DNA of 64,000 nt from Bacteroidia bacterium. GTDB taxonomy: Bacteria > Bacteroidota > Bacteroidia > B-17B0 > Aurantibacillaceae. The translations under genes were made by a program, and so were the position numbers. Where the stretch lies: the NCBI GenBank assembly GCA_016787705.1, contig JAEUTP010000007.1, positions 62,001-126,000 of the forward strand, given 5' to 3'. A model generated the notes under the pieces. It saw nothing but the letters and a program-made list of their open reading frames with translations, was not told where the DNA came from and ran no database searches. Shown here one piece after another: positions 1 through 8,975 of the stretch; the first letter of the stretch is position 1; each line of letters starts with the position of its first letter.

Positions 1-285
1 TTTAACCGAGTGATCTTTAATTAGTTTTTTAAAAACCTCTTCAGGTGTACTATAAAAAACAGTTAAGGTTGAACCAAGCAAAATCAATTCTTGATTAATA
101 CCGGTTAGAGCCTGGTGTATAAAATCAACACGCCGGTCATTCTTATCCTCCAACCGATCTAAAATATTCTTATCAAAAATAAAAATTGGCAACACGTTTT
201 TATTTTCTCGCAAAGCATAATATAAGCCAGCATTGTCCTGTAAGCGAAGATCTCTTCTAAACCAAAATAATGTTACATCTTTCAT
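1..285 (-). CDS. Deoxyribodipyrimidine photolyase / cryptochrome family, N-terminal fragment
   Basis: This gene runs off the left edge; only the first 95 codons are present, starting at the ATG complementary to 283-285. The protein opens with WFRRDLRLQDNAGLYYAL, the start of the alpha/beta photolyase domain that binds the antenna cofactor, followed by VLPIFIFDKNILDRL and the basic DRRVDFIHQAL helix. Photolyases use blue light and FADH to repair cyclobutane pyrimidine dimers. The FAD-binding C-terminal half lies outside the window, so a cryptochrome rather than a repair enzyme cannot be excluded. It lies on the same strand as the ECF sigma gene upstream (137 bp gap), but a terminator between them argues against one operon. 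Confidence 0.9.
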   Translation of the reverse strand, partial: MKDVTLFWFRRDLRLQDNAGLYYALRENKNVLPIFIFDKNILDRLEDKNDRRVDFIHQALTGINQELILLGSTLTVFYSTPEEVFKKLIKDHSVK

Positions 286-369
286 ACACGGTTATTATTA
301 ATTGTTATATGTAATACGCCATTTAATTATTGTTTTTCTTTTTTGTGATGGCTATTTCATAAAATAAAA

Positions 370-392
370 AAACCCTCCAGCTATGGTAGGGT
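370..392 (-). terminator. Rho-independent terminator of the ECF sigma gene
   Basis: An AACCCT/AGGGTT stem closes over an 11-nt loop. On the minus strand it is followed by a T-rich run (complement of 361-371). It lies 30 bp beyond the sigma stop codon. Confidence 0.75.
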
Positions 393-422
393 TAATTTAA
401 ACAACACACAAAATTTTAGAAA

Positions 423-929
423 CTAATTTCTAAAATGTTTTAAGCCATCCATTAAAATTTTGCGGGCTATAAATATCCTGCTTTTAACGGTTCCTAACGG
501 CAATTTCATTTCCTGTGCAATTTCTTCATATTTATAACCATTATAATAACGGGTAAAAGGCACTTTATATTCGTCGCCTAAATTTTCAATATGGCGAATT
601 ATTTCTTTTGCATTTAAACGACTTTCGCTATGATCATAACTGTTTTGTTTAAAGGCACGGTCCATAGCAATATCATCACCTTTACTAATTAATTGTTTTG
701 TTTTTACATTGCGGCGGTAGGCATTAATAAAAGTATTCTTCATAATTGTAAATAACCACGCTTTAATATTGGTGCTTTCTTCAAATTTTTCACGGTAGGT
801 TATCGCTTTTAAATAGGTATCCTGTAAAAGATCTAAGGCGTCGTCAGTATTTCGGGTAAGACTTAAAGCAAAGTTTTTTAATGAACTTTTTTCGTTCATT
901 ATCCTGGTGTTAAATTCAATTGCTGTCAT
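423..929 (-). CDS. ECF-type RNA polymerase sigma factor (sigma-70 family)
   Basis: A 168-residue sigma factor that redirects RNA polymerase to a subset of promoters. Region 2 is visible as LKNFALSLTRNTDDALDLLQ and the KAWLFTIMKNTFINAYRR segment; region 4 carries the helix-turn-helix YKYEEIAQEMKLPLGTVKSR. I chose the ATG at 929 because the family normally begins MTAxEFN; the open frame extends to 983, but those extra 18 residues have no sigma-like content. No anti-sigma factor is adjacent, so its control cannot be read from context. Its neighbours are a photolyase on one side and lysS on the other, divergent from it. The target regulon is unknown. Confidence 0.9.
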   Translation of the reverse strand: MTAIEFNTRIMNEKSSLKNFALSLTRNTDDALDLLQDTYLKAITYREKFEESTNIKAWLFTIMKNTFINAYRRNVKTKQLISKGDDIAMDRAFKQNSYDHSESRLNAKEIIRHIENLGDEYKVPFTRYYNGYKYEEIAQEMKLPLGTVKSRIFIARKILMDGLKHFRN

Positions 930-1175
930 ATTTCGTCTTTTTAAGTGGTTGAATTCTACATAAATATAAAAATTGTTTAACAAATTGCATTAAAGATTAA
1001 ACAAAAAGATTGTTAAATCAGTAGTCCAAATGGATGCAAATCAAATGCCAGCCAGTTTATGCCGCTTTTGTGGAAATTTTTGCACAAATAGTTCAATGAT
1101 ATATTCCCCTCATATACGTAAAAATCCCCGTATTTAGATTTATTCAGGCCATATTAAGCCTAAAAACCGCTTTTC

Positions 1176-1203
1176 TTTGAATAGAGATAAAAATGTACTT
1201 TTA
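1176..1203 (+). promoter_or_regulatory. Likely lysS promoter
   Basis: TTTG at 1176-1179 and TACTTTTA at 1196-1203 approximate the Bacteroidota -33 and -7 elements, ending 21 bp before the lysS ATG. The spacing (16 bp) is a little short, so this is moderate evidence only. The rest of the 930-1224 gap shows no gene; a short TTTGTG/CACAAA dyad near 1070 is its only other structure. Confidence 0.4.
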
Positions 1204-1224
1204 CTATCTAAAAATTTTTAAAAT

Positions 1225-2763
1225 ATGTCGGCACACTTAAGCGAACAAGAACTACAAAGAAGACAAAAGTTAACAGAACTTAGGGCATTGGGCATTGATC
1301 CATATCCTGCAGAAGAATTTAAGGTAAATGTAAATGCGTTAGATATAAAGGAGAATTACGATCGTGATAAATTAAATTATAAAGATATTTCAATTGCCGG
1401 GCGTATTATGAGTGTGCGCGATATGGGTAAAGCATGTTTTGCAGTAATTCAGGATGCTACAGGCCGCATACAGTTATACATTCGTAAAGATGATATTTGC
1501 CCCGGCGAGGATAAAACGCTTTATGATGTTGTTTGGAAAAAACTAATAGATATTGGTGATATTATTGGCGTGAACGGATACGTGTTTACTACAAAAACCG
1601 GCGAGATATCAATACATGTAACATCATTAAAAGTGTTAAGCAAATCATTAAAGCCTTTACCAATTGTAAAGACTGATGAACAAGGAAATTCATTTGATGA
1701 AGTAAGTGACCCAGAATTCAGGTATCGTCAGCGTTATGTAGATCTTATTATCAATCCGCAGGTGCGCGATACATTTAAAAAACGTACGCAAATTATTAAT
1801 TCAATTCGTACAACATTAACCAACGCAGGTTTGTTGGAGGTGGAGACGCCTATCCTGCAAAGCATTCCCGGTGGTGCAACAGCGCGACCTTTCATTACAC
1901 ATCACAATGCATTAAACATGCCTTTGTATTTGCGTATTGCCAACGAACTTTATTTAAAACGATTAATTGTTGGTGGCTTTGAAGGTGTATTTGAATTTGC
2001 AAAAGATTTCCGAAACGAAGGTATGGATCGCACACACAACCCTGAATTTACAGTATTGGAATTTTATATTGCCTATAAAGATTACAATTGGATGATGGAT
2101 TTTACGGAAAAAATGCTGGAGAAAATTGTAACCGATCTTTATGGAAAAACAGAAATTACAGTTGGTGAAAAACAAATAGATTTTAAAGCCCCGTTTAAAC
2201 GTGTTACTATGTATGAAGCCATTAAAGAATTTACAGGCTTTGATATTAGTGGCATGGATGAAGCACAATTGCGTGATGTTTGTAAAAAATTAAACATACA
2301 TGTTGAGGCGCACGCAGGTAAAGGAAAATTAATTGATGAGATATTTGGTGAGAAATGCGAAGGCAATTACATACAACCTACTTTTATTACCGACTATCCG
2401 GTAGAGATGAGCCCGCTTACTAAAAAGCACCGCACTGTTGAAGGCCTTGTGGAGCGTTTTGAATTAATGATCAACGGTAAGGAGATTGCCAACGCTTACA
2501 GCGAGCTAAATGATCCTATTGATCAACGCGAGCGTTTTGAAGAGCAATTAAAATTAATGGAGCGTGGCGATGATGAGGCCATGTTTATCGATCATGATTT
2601 TTTACGCGCATTAGAATATGGTATGCCGCCAACAGCTGGTATTGGTATCGGTATTGATCGTTTAACCATGCTTTTAACAAATAATGCTGCTATTCAAGAG
2701 GTGCTTTTCTTCCCTCAAATGCGTCCTGAAGTTAAACCAGCTGAAGAGATGACGCACTCATGA
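1225..2763 (+). CDS. lysS: Lysyl-tRNA synthetase, class II
   Basis: Charges tRNA-Lys with lysine using ATP in the cytoplasm. The N-terminal OB-fold anticodon-binding domain spans roughly residues 55-150 (ISIAGRIMSVRDMGKACF, IQDATGRIQLYIRKDD). The catalytic domain shows motif 1 near TLTNAGLLEVETPILQ, motif 2 in FRNEGMDRTHNPEFTVLEF, and motif 3 in GIGIGIDRLTMLL. At 512 residues it has normal length. The extreme C-terminus is unusual: after the conserved FFPQMRPE it continues VKPAEEMTHS, and a sequence resembling the same terminus recurs 35 bp downstream of the stop (see findings). It appears monocistronic. Confidence 0.97.
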   Translation: MSAHLSEQELQRRQKLTELRALGIDPYPAEEFKVNVNALDIKENYDRDKLNYKDISIAGRIMSVRDMGKACFAVIQDATGRIQLYIRKDDICPGEDKTLYDVVWKKLIDIGDIIGVNGYVFTTKTGEISIHVTSLKVLSKSLKPLPIVKTDEQGNSFDEVSDPEFRYRQRYVDLIINPQVRDTFKKRTQIINSIRTTLTNAGLLEVETPILQSIPGGATARPFITHHNALNMPLYLRIANELYLKRLIVGGFEGVFEFAKDFRNEGMDRTHNPEFTVLEFYIAYKDYNWMMDFTEKMLEKIVTDLYGKTEITVGEKQIDFKAPFKRVTMYEAIKEFTGFDISGMDEAQLRDVCKKLNIHVEAHAGKGKLIDEIFGEKCEGNYIQPTFITDYPVEMSPLTKKHRTVEGLVERFELMINGKEIANAYSELNDPIDQRERFEEQLKLMERGDDEAMFIDHDFLRALEYGMPPTAGIGIGIDRLTMLLTNNAAIQEVLFFPQMRPEVKPAEEMTHS

Positions 2764-2797
2764 GCCCTTTAGTTTTAATAACTAAAACAGCGAGCTA

Positions 2798-2836
2798 ATG
2801 CATCCTGAGGTAAAGGTAGTGACAGAAGAAGTCTAA
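2798..2836 (+). pseudogene. Echo of the lysS 3' end
   Basis: Thirteen codons reading MHPEVKVVTEEV and a TAA stop, in a different frame from lysS, matching the real terminus MRPEVKPAEE. Three of the four nucleotide differences over the first 18 bases are third-position changes. It looks like a degenerate duplicate or displaced original end; a TTTAGTT/AACTAAA hairpin (2768-2786) lies between the two copies. Function is not implied. Confidence 0.4.
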
Positions 2837-2923
2837 GTATTTTTACGGGTATTTAACAAAGTTTAAAAACAATAACTTGTTAGTTATTTGCGTTGCTTTT
2901 ATTTTTAAGACTGTATAATTAAC

Positions 2924-2931
2924 TATCTTTG
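2924..2931 (+). promoter_or_regulatory. -7 promoter element TATCTTTG
   Basis: Exact TAnnTTTG match 17 bp upstream of the lipoprotein start at 2949; the -33 region is only a T-run, not a clear TTG. Confidence 0.6.
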
Positions 2932-2948
2932 GCTTAGCGAATAAATTT

Positions 2949-3485
2949 GTGAGATTCACCTTTAAAATACTGGCATGTTTTTCTTTTTTGTTTTTACTTT
3001 CATGTGAAGGTGAGAAAAAGGAGGCCGTAAAAACCAAACCACGCATCTTTGAAGGCTATCATCCTTTGTTGGATGAGATCATCCGTTCTAAAGATGGCGT
3101 ATTCAGAGGCATTAATCTTAACAGTAAGCCCGAAGTTATTAAAACCATTGAAAGTGCAGTACCTGTGGAAAGATCGCCGGGGCATTTGTATTTTGAGTAT
3201 AAAGTAAACGAAGAAACAAATTATTCAATCGACTATACTTTGAATAAAGACAGTCTTGAAGAAATTAATTTGCAAATAAACAGTAACGACCTGGAACTTG
3301 CCAGCTATTTATTTTGCGATCTTAAAGATTATTACGCTAACAAATTACCTAATCCAACAGAGGATAAAGGCTATGTGGTTTATAATTGTTTTGAAGGTCA
3401 GCGCAAACCGTTTGTTGTTTCATTAAGCGATAACTCATCGCCAACCAAAGGCAGCATTAGCATGGTTATTTACAAGGATAAATAA
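2949..3485 (+). CDS. Small predicted lipoprotein, function unknown
   Basis: A 178-residue protein beginning with a lipoprotein signal peptide (KILACFSFLFLLSC, lipobox cysteine near residue 19) followed by the acidic/basic EGEKKEAVK stretch typical of exported Bacteroidota lipoproteins. The mature part is soluble, with no domain I recognise; it ends in a short beta-rich segment (KPFVVSLSDNSSPTKGSISMVIY). The start is GTG, and a TATCTTTG -7 element sits just upstream, supporting this start. It is transcribed convergently with the Kelch protein at 3536 and separated from it by only 50 bp. Membrane location (periplasmic face) is inferred from the lipobox. Confidence 0.75.
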   Translation: MRFTFKILACFSFLFLLSCEGEKKEAVKTKPRIFEGYHPLLDEIIRSKDGVFRGINLNSKPEVIKTIESAVPVERSPGHLYFEYKVNEETNYSIDYTLNKDSLEEINLQINSNDLELASYLFCDLKDYYANKLPNPTEDKGYVVYNCFEGQRKPFVVSLSDNSSPTKGSISMVIYKDK

Positions 3486-3535
3486 TTCCTGTTTATTTAA
3501 ATCCATGTCGATCGCAGTCGAGATAAGATCGCAAA

Positions 3536-4735
3536 TTACTCCTTAATTATTTTCTTAGTTGCAAGAAGAATATTTCCATCTAAAACTTTCAAAAAATAAA
3601 TTCCTTTCTCAAGAGATGAAACATCAATAGTATTTGAATTTATCCGTTGCTGAGATAAAATTACTTTAGAAGTTACATCAGTTATTTCAAATGTATAATT
3701 TAAACTTTCTGTCGAAGAGATAGTTAATTTATCATTACAAGGATTTGGATAAACAGAAAAACCAACTGAATTGTAATTCTCCTTTATGCCAACAGGTATA
3801 TCTATCATCCAGGTTTCTTTTAAACGTGTATTGCTTACATCAATACCACAACTGTAATAAAACCTGTCGTTATTTGTACAGCTCATGCCGCCTTTACGCC
3901 CGCCGGCCGGCAGGTTTGGGCCTTGTGTCCACGAGTTGGTAATATCATTATAAAACCACACATCATTGTAATAAACATTTAAAGTATCATAACCTCCAAA
4001 CATTACAAGTTTAGCGGTTGTTGTTCTTAATGCAGCATATGCCCGGCCTTTCGGCAAAGGAAAATCCATTACTTTGGTCCATATATCAGTTGCATTATTG
4101 TAACTATACATCTCCTTTCTAAATGATGAATTATTATCTAACCCAAACAGCAAATAACCAACACCATTTAAAACAGATGCGCCTGCACGCCATCTGCCTG
4201 CAAACGGAAAATTGTTTTTTTGCAACCAAGTATTAGTACTTATTGTATATTCCCACACTTCATCACTTACCGTGCCGCTCTGAAATTTGCCTCCAACAAT
4301 AATTATTTTATCGCCATACTCTAAACAACTGGCGCCAATTAAGCCATTGCCCGGTTTGCCTGCCAGCGTTGTCCATGTATTTGTTGCAACATCATAACGT
4401 TGCAGATCTGTAAATACTGCATTCGAATAACCAGCACCACTAAATACATAAAATGAATTTAAATAGGAAAACGCAACTGCATATTGCCTGTCAGAGCCTG
4501 TTGGCATTGGTGCAATGGTTGACCACGTGTTTGCAGCCAGGTCATACGAATAAAAATCTTTTCCTAAACTAAAACCTGCCAGCAAGCCAGTGCCATAATA
4601 AGCTTTTCCATTTACACGCACGGCAACACCATCGTCTCTTTCGGTTGCTGGAAAATCAGGCAATTGTGACCACGTTTGGGCCTTTAAAAAATTTAAAAGA
4701 AGAAGTAACGCTGCTATTAATTTTAATTTTTTCAT
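3536..4735 (-). CDS. Kelch-repeat protein with T9SS type A sorting domain
   Basis: A 399-residue secreted protein. An N-terminal signal peptide (KLIAALLLLLNFLKAQ) is followed by about six Kelch blades, each with a GG-type turn and W..YD/N motif (SYDLAANTWSTIAPMP, RYDVATNTWTTLAGKP, YNNATDIWTKVMDFP, FYNDITNSWTQGPNLP). These should form a beta-propeller used for binding. Residues ~325-399 form the T9SS C-terminal sorting domain, starting SVYPNPCNDKLTIS and ending LEKGIYFLKV...KKIIKE. The protein should cross the inner membrane by Sec and be delivered to the cell surface by the type IX system. It is followed upstream by a second T9SS cargo (4775-7042) in the same orientation, 39 bp away, so the two may be co-transcribed. 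The ligand is unknown. Confidence 0.9.
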   Translation of the reverse strand: MKKLKLIAALLLLLNFLKAQTWSQLPDFPATERDDGVAVRVNGKAYYGTGLLAGFSLGKDFYSYDLAANTWSTIAPMPTGSDRQYAVAFSYLNSFYVFSGAGYSNAVFTDLQRYDVATNTWTTLAGKPGNGLIGASCLEYGDKIIIVGGKFQSGTVSDEVWEYTISTNTWLQKNNFPFAGRWRAGASVLNGVGYLLFGLDNNSSFRKEMYSYNNATDIWTKVMDFPLPKGRAYAALRTTTAKLVMFGGYDTLNVYYNDVWFYNDITNSWTQGPNLPAGGRKGGMSCTNNDRFYYSCGIDVSNTRLKETWMIDIPVGIKENYNSVGFSVYPNPCNDKLTISSTESLNYTFEITDVTSKVILSQQRINSNTIDVSSLEKGIYFLKVLDGNILLATKKIIKE

Positions 4736-4774
4736 TTTATTCTTCTTTATAGATATAACGTATTAAAGTTGTTA

Positions 4775-7042
4775 TTAGTATTTAAGTACAACCAGCTTTT
4801 GCTTTTTAAAAACCTTATTACTCTTGCTTAAATAGATAGTATATACACCTTCACTAAACGCAGCTGTATTTATTTCCTGCGAAATAAATGATTGTAATGA
4901 TCCCCTTTTTATTTCTTTACCAAGCATGTCAATAATATAGTAACTCACTATTGCTATATCATCACCATTATATAATAAATTAAAATTAGTACTCGCGGGA
5001 TTTGGATATACCAATAGTGTATTTGCTGCAGCAGGATTGGCCTCAAACTTTATACCATCCCATTTGCTGTTATTACAAATGGCATTATCGATTGATGTTA
5101 ATTTTGCTCCATTTATAACATTTACAAAGCCGCCGAGCATCACGGTTATATTTGTTTCAATACCTGTTAACCTGCTGTCTGCAAAACGTACAATTGTATT
5201 TGGTCCTGAAATAAGAAAAACAACACCCGGGTGAACAACAATTTTCCCTAAAACCGTACGCGATGAATCCCAGGTTGTATTCTCAGTAATATCAATTACA
5301 TAATTTGGCCCACTGGCATATGCCTGTTGCGAATTACATTCGTTATAGATCTTAGCCATATAATTATCATCGAAGTTGCCGCTTGAATTACCGCTTATGG
5401 TATAACCCCCATCCTGTGTTTGTGTGATCTTATACATACACTCTTGTCTTTTCAGATCGCCGGGGGGCGTTTGTCGTGGCCGGCCCTCGGCTAGGTCAAA
5501 TGTTTTTGTCCAATGCAGTGCTCCTGTACTTGTAAACTTTACAACTAAAGCATCTGTATCCCAATCTGTAAAACCAAGCTCTGGGCAGGTAGCTAAATAA
5601 CCTAATTCGGCTGGGGTGGCAGGGGAATGATCGGCAGTAGGTGGCCGTACCGAACTTACTGCAATAAAGCCACCATCATCGGTTTCTTCAACACCAATTC
5701 TAAGATCGAAAGCATTTACTTTGCCCATTGAAGAAGGATTAGTGCTGTTTTTTACGAGCATGCCATTTACATGATACCTGTATACAAAGCCTTGACCTTC
5801 GTTTGAGCCTGCGGCAGAACATTTACTGCAATCTCTTACAACCGGTATTAATAATTGGTTAAGTGCCTTATGATATTTTATTTCCCACACGTTTGAATTA
5901 TAATTTGGACCAAGGCCTGCTATTTGTATGGGATTATTTGCCCAGTTAGTGCTTAAATTCAAATTCTGATCCAAACTCCATATAAAAGCATTATTCTGAT
6001 CTTCCTGTCCGGTGTTACCAAAAGAATAAACAGTTGCAATAGCATAATCACCGGTAGGTAAAATTTCTTCTACAGAATGCCCAATGCCGGCCGTACAATA
6101 ACCACTTATTATGTTTGACACGGGTTTTAACTCGTTGCCGTTTAAAGGCAAAACAACTTTTTTAATAAGATAACCAGTTGCAGCATCCAATTCAAGAATA
6201 AAAGGATAGCCAGGGCCATTAGCAATATTAGTTACCTGTGAAAACCCTGTTGCAATTAAATGTCCGTTAGAGCTTTTAATAATATCGTAACCATAGCTTT
6301 TACACTCGTATGCTATTAAAGGTGAGGTGGAATAATCTACATAGCCATATAAACCCTGCCATATAACTTTGCTTGTAGCTATCTCCACCTTTGCAATGTA
6401 TAAGTGGCCACATTCATTCGTGTAACCTGGCGCAACACCTAAACTGGTAAGCGAAAAGTTATCATTGGGGTTGGCAGGTGTTGGATTATAAGAGATGAAA
6501 TTTACCTTATCCTTGTATGGCCTTATTCCCAAATGAATGCCAACAATGTAAGCATAGTCGGGATTCTGAGGATCTTGTATCACTTCCTCAATTGCCCCAA
6601 CGGTTTTGGGCTTGCAGTAGATCATGTTTCCCTGCAGATCATTTAGTCCAACATTACCTCGTGATGGTGTGCGATGCTCGCCAATGTAATCCCTGTCTGA
6701 ACAACCTTCGGGTAACTGCGTATAATCATAAAGGGCAGGAGTTATGGGGTTATAGGGTGATTCCGGCCCCTCGTTATACATTAATTCGGCTGCTGTATAA
6801 GTTGCCGCAGTACTTACTAAATTTGTATAGCCACAGGTAATATATGCAGTATGTTGGCCTGATGTATTTAAAATATTTTTATGACTATACCACCATTCTT
6901 CGCCACTTTGTTGCTGGGTTTGCAAGCCTGCAAGCCCTCCCGGCGACCATGTGTTTTTTTGCCACTCAATGCCGGGTGAAAGTTGCGCCTTTGTAGTAAA
7001 AAGCACAATGAAATAAAATAAAAAAAGTAACAACCGTTTCAT
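4775..7042 (-). CDS. Large secreted protein with T9SS type A sorting domain
   Basis: A 755-residue protein with a signal peptide (RLLLFLFYFIVLFTTKAQ) and a long region of propeller-like repeats resembling the secreted beta-propeller proteins of this phylum (LDAATGYLIKKV, WSLDQNLNLSTNW, VKFTSTGALHWTKTFD, MYKITQTQDGGYTISG). Around residues 610-670 a right-handed beta-helix-like stretch occurs (VVHPGVVFLISGPNTIVRF, VINGAKLTSID). The last ~75 residues are a T9SS sorting domain (LVYPNPASTNFNLLYN ... FSEGVYTIYLSKSNK). I see no catalytic motif, so an adhesive or structural surface role is only an inference. Probable operon with the Kelch protein downstream. Confidence 0.85.
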   Translation of the reverse strand: MKRLLLFLFYFIVLFTTKAQLSPGIEWQKNTWSPGGLAGLQTQQQSGEEWWYSHKNILNTSGQHTAYITCGYTNLVSTAATYTAAELMYNEGPESPYNPITPALYDYTQLPEGCSDRDYIGEHRTPSRGNVGLNDLQGNMIYCKPKTVGAIEEVIQDPQNPDYAYIVGIHLGIRPYKDKVNFISYNPTPANPNDNFSLTSLGVAPGYTNECGHLYIAKVEIATSKVIWQGLYGYVDYSTSPLIAYECKSYGYDIIKSSNGHLIATGFSQVTNIANGPGYPFILELDAATGYLIKKVVLPLNGNELKPVSNIISGYCTAGIGHSVEEILPTGDYAIATVYSFGNTGQEDQNNAFIWSLDQNLNLSTNWANNPIQIAGLGPNYNSNVWEIKYHKALNQLLIPVVRDCSKCSAAGSNEGQGFVYRYHVNGMLVKNSTNPSSMGKVNAFDLRIGVEETDDGGFIAVSSVRPPTADHSPATPAELGYLATCPELGFTDWDTDALVVKFTSTGALHWTKTFDLAEGRPRQTPPGDLKRQECMYKITQTQDGGYTISGNSSGNFDDNYMAKIYNECNSQQAYASGPNYVIDITENTTWDSSRTVLGKIVVHPGVVFLISGPNTIVRFADSRLTGIETNITVMLGGFVNVINGAKLTSIDNAICNNSKWDGIKFEANPAAANTLLVYPNPASTNFNLLYNGDDIAIVSYYIIDMLGKEIKRGSLQSFISQEINTAAFSEGVYTIYLSKSNKVFKKQKLVVLKY

Positions 7043-7111
7043 AATAATTTACCGTAAGGCTGTAGGGTAATTAAAAATAAAAATACAATATATTTAAGCA
7101 AATCCCATAAA

Positions 7112-7138
7112 AAAAGCCATCCTGTTAAGATGGCTTTT
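7112..7138 (-). terminator. Terminator downstream of the DUF5606 gene
   Basis: AAAAGCCATC/GATGGCTTTT, a 10-bp stem with a 7-nt loop, flanked by A-runs and T-runs, 20 bp past the stop at 7158. Confidence 0.85.
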
Positions 7139-7157
7139 ATAAATATTTCGAAAACTA

Positions 7158-7700
7158 TTAAGCAGTGCCGGTTTTTCTTACACCGGTTGTTTTTTTAACA
7201 CCTGCAACAGCTTTTGCTTTACCTGTATCTTTAGTGTTTGTTTTTTTAACTGCTGCTTTTTTATCTTCAGCTTTAATTGCTTTAGCTTTATCGTCGCCTT
7301 CGCCTTCAGCACCTTTTTCTTTAAGATTACCTGTAGTTTGAAGCGCATTATACCAGCTAAATAATTTTTTCATATTGCTTACGTAAACACGGTCTTTATC
7401 ATAATCAGGTAATATCTCACCAAAGTATTTTTCTACAGCCTTATCATCTGCTTTGTTATCAATGGTAGCGCCACCTTTTTCTTTTTCAAAAATGGAAGTC
7501 ATGATCTCTTCAATAGGTTTATCATCACCGGTAGTAAACATGCTGATATCCGATAAAGTTGAAACTTTAGTAGAGGCATAAACATTCACTCTTTTTTTAT
7601 CCGATAAACCTTCTACGATAATACCGTTCTTGCTTTGAGCCACAATTTTAAACAATCCCGGCTGTCCTGAAATGGAAATAATTCCTGTTAAATCGATCAT
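7158..7700 (-). CDS. DUF5606 domain protein with basic tail
   Basis: A 180-residue cytoplasmic protein. The first ~130 residues match the Bacteroidota-specific DUF5606 family (opens MIDLTGIISISGQPGLFKIV, then SKNGIIVEGLSDKKRVNVYA and the ISMFTTGDDKPIEEIMTSI segment). The C-terminal ~50 residues are a low-complexity Lys/Ala/Thr tail (KAEDKKAAVKKTNTKD) that could contact nucleic acid, although this is an inference from charge only. The family is widely conserved but has no established function. A TATATTTG promoter element lies 25 bp upstream. The neighbours (secreted proteins; an MtfA-like peptidase on the other strand) give no functional hint. Confidence 0.85.
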   Translation of the reverse strand: MIDLTGIISISGQPGLFKIVAQSKNGIIVEGLSDKKRVNVYASTKVSTLSDISMFTTGDDKPIEEIMTSIFEKEKGGATIDNKADDKAVEKYFGEILPDYDKDRVYVSNMKKLFSWYNALQTTGNLKEKGAEGEGDDKAKAIKAEDKKAAVKKTNTKDTGKAKAVAGVKKTTGVRKTGTA

Positions 7701-7724
7701 ACACTTTTAATTTTATTCTATTAG

Positions 7725-7732
7725 CAAATATA
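7725..7732 (-). promoter_or_regulatory. -7 element TATATTTG of the DUF5606 gene
   Basis: Exact TAnnTTTG match on the minus strand, 24 bp upstream of the start codon at 7700. Confidence 0.6.
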
Positions 7733-7787
7733 AGTTTTTAATTAAAAATAAAAACCTTTTTTTTGTAAAAAATCCTCATATAAATTG

Positions 7788-8975
7788 ATGCCACAAGCGG
7801 ATATTGAATTGAAAGAAAGTAGCTTACACTATTTTTATTCAGAGTATTTTGCTTATTATACCACCCTTAACAGCCAGTGGCAGCAAGTGTTTGTGGAAAG
7901 ATGCCTTAAATTTATTGAAAAAAAGACCATTATTGGCGCCGAGGGGTTTAAACCGGATAACCGGGTAAAAGCCATTATTGCCGCCTGTGCTGTACAGTTA
8001 ACAATCGGACTAACAAGCTGGGATCTTGACTATTTTGAAACAATTATTGTGCATCCCGGCGATTTTGATGATAAGGCCTCGGGCCTTAAATTCAGAGGTG
8101 AAACAAACTTGCAGGGCTTTATTCGCCTTAGCTGGAAAGGTTTTTTAAGAGGATATAAGATAAGCGATGATAACATTAATCTTGGCCTGCATGAGTTTGC
8201 ACATGCTTTGCGTATTAACGATGTAAAAAGCTTTTACCAGGATTATTTTTTTGACCATTTTTTTAGCCGCTGGCTGGCAGCAGCCATGGAGGCCTTTTAC
8301 AACATAAGAAACAATAAACAAACACTTTTTAGAAAATATGGCGGTACAAATATTAACGAGTTTATTAGCGTGTGTATAGAACATTATTTTGAATCACCAC
8401 TTGAAATAAAAAAAGAATATCCATACCTGTATTATTGCACCGCTATTTTATTAAATCAACAAACTACTAATAAAATCACTGAAGTAAATGTGCGCAAACG
8501 TTTATTGAATGAGCTAAATGCTTTGCAACAAGGCTTTACCGCGAAGATCATAAAGAGTAATGCATTAAGAACAAATTCTTTTCCTATAGTAATGGTTATT
8601 TTAGTGCCATTTTTACTTACTGCGTTTGTTACCGGTTTATTTAGTGGCGGTAGTATCTTTTTTGAGATGTTAATAGCAATTATTTATCTGCGTTTTGATT
8701 ACCGCTATACAAAAATACACGTTCACAAGCAGGGGTTTACTATTAGCAAGGGCTTTTTTATTTTTAAGAACCGTAGTAAGTATAGTTTTCCTACCTCTAA
8801 CCTTGTAAGTTTAAGAATGTACAACAGGGGAAAGGAAAAGCAAGATTGGGAAGTGATTTTTTATAACTCTAATAACGATCATTTTTACGAAGAAACCATT
8901 CTCGAATATAAGCCACTTGATACGGTGTTTGTAGCCGAGATATATAAAAACAAGATTGCTTATTTTACTTCCTGA
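7788..8975 (+). CDS. MtfA-like zinc metallopeptidase with C-terminal membrane domain
   Basis: A 395-residue protein whose first ~260 residues belong to the MtfA (M90) zinc peptidase family. The metal site HEFAH is at residues 135-139, and the downstream Glu-bearing segment FISVCIEHYFESP fits the family's third ligand region. E. coli MtfA is about 265 residues; this version adds ~130. The extra part has two hydrophobic segments (VMVILVPFLLTAFVTGLF and MLIAIIYLRF) followed by a beta-rich cytosolic domain (GFTISKGFFIFKNRSKYSFP), suggesting a membrane-anchored peptidase. I chose the ATG at 7788 over the TTG one codon earlier. MtfA in enterobacteria acts on the repressor Mlc; no such partner is visible here, so the substrate is unknown. 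Confidence 0.85.
   Translation: MPQADIELKESSLHYFYSEYFAYYTTLNSQWQQVFVERCLKFIEKKTIIGAEGFKPDNRVKAIIAACAVQLTIGLTSWDLDYFETIIVHPGDFDDKASGLKFRGETNLQGFIRLSWKGFLRGYKISDDNINLGLHEFAHALRINDVKSFYQDYFFDHFFSRWLAAAMEAFYNIRNNKQTLFRKYGGTNINEFISVCIEHYFESPLEIKKEYPYLYYCTAILLNQQTTNKITEVNVRKRLLNELNALQQGFTAKIIKSNALRTNSFPIVMVILVPFLLTAFVTGLFSGGSIFFEMLIAIIYLRFDYRYTKIHVHKQGFTISKGFFIFKNRSKYSFPTSNLVSLRMYNRGKEKQDWEVIFYNSNNDHFYEETILEYKPLDTVFVAEIYKNKIAYFTS

Noticed and set aside
1963-2366. Antisense ORFs inside lysS and similar shadows elsewhere
   Set aside because: They have no start context, signal or domain, and lie wholly inside well-supported genes.
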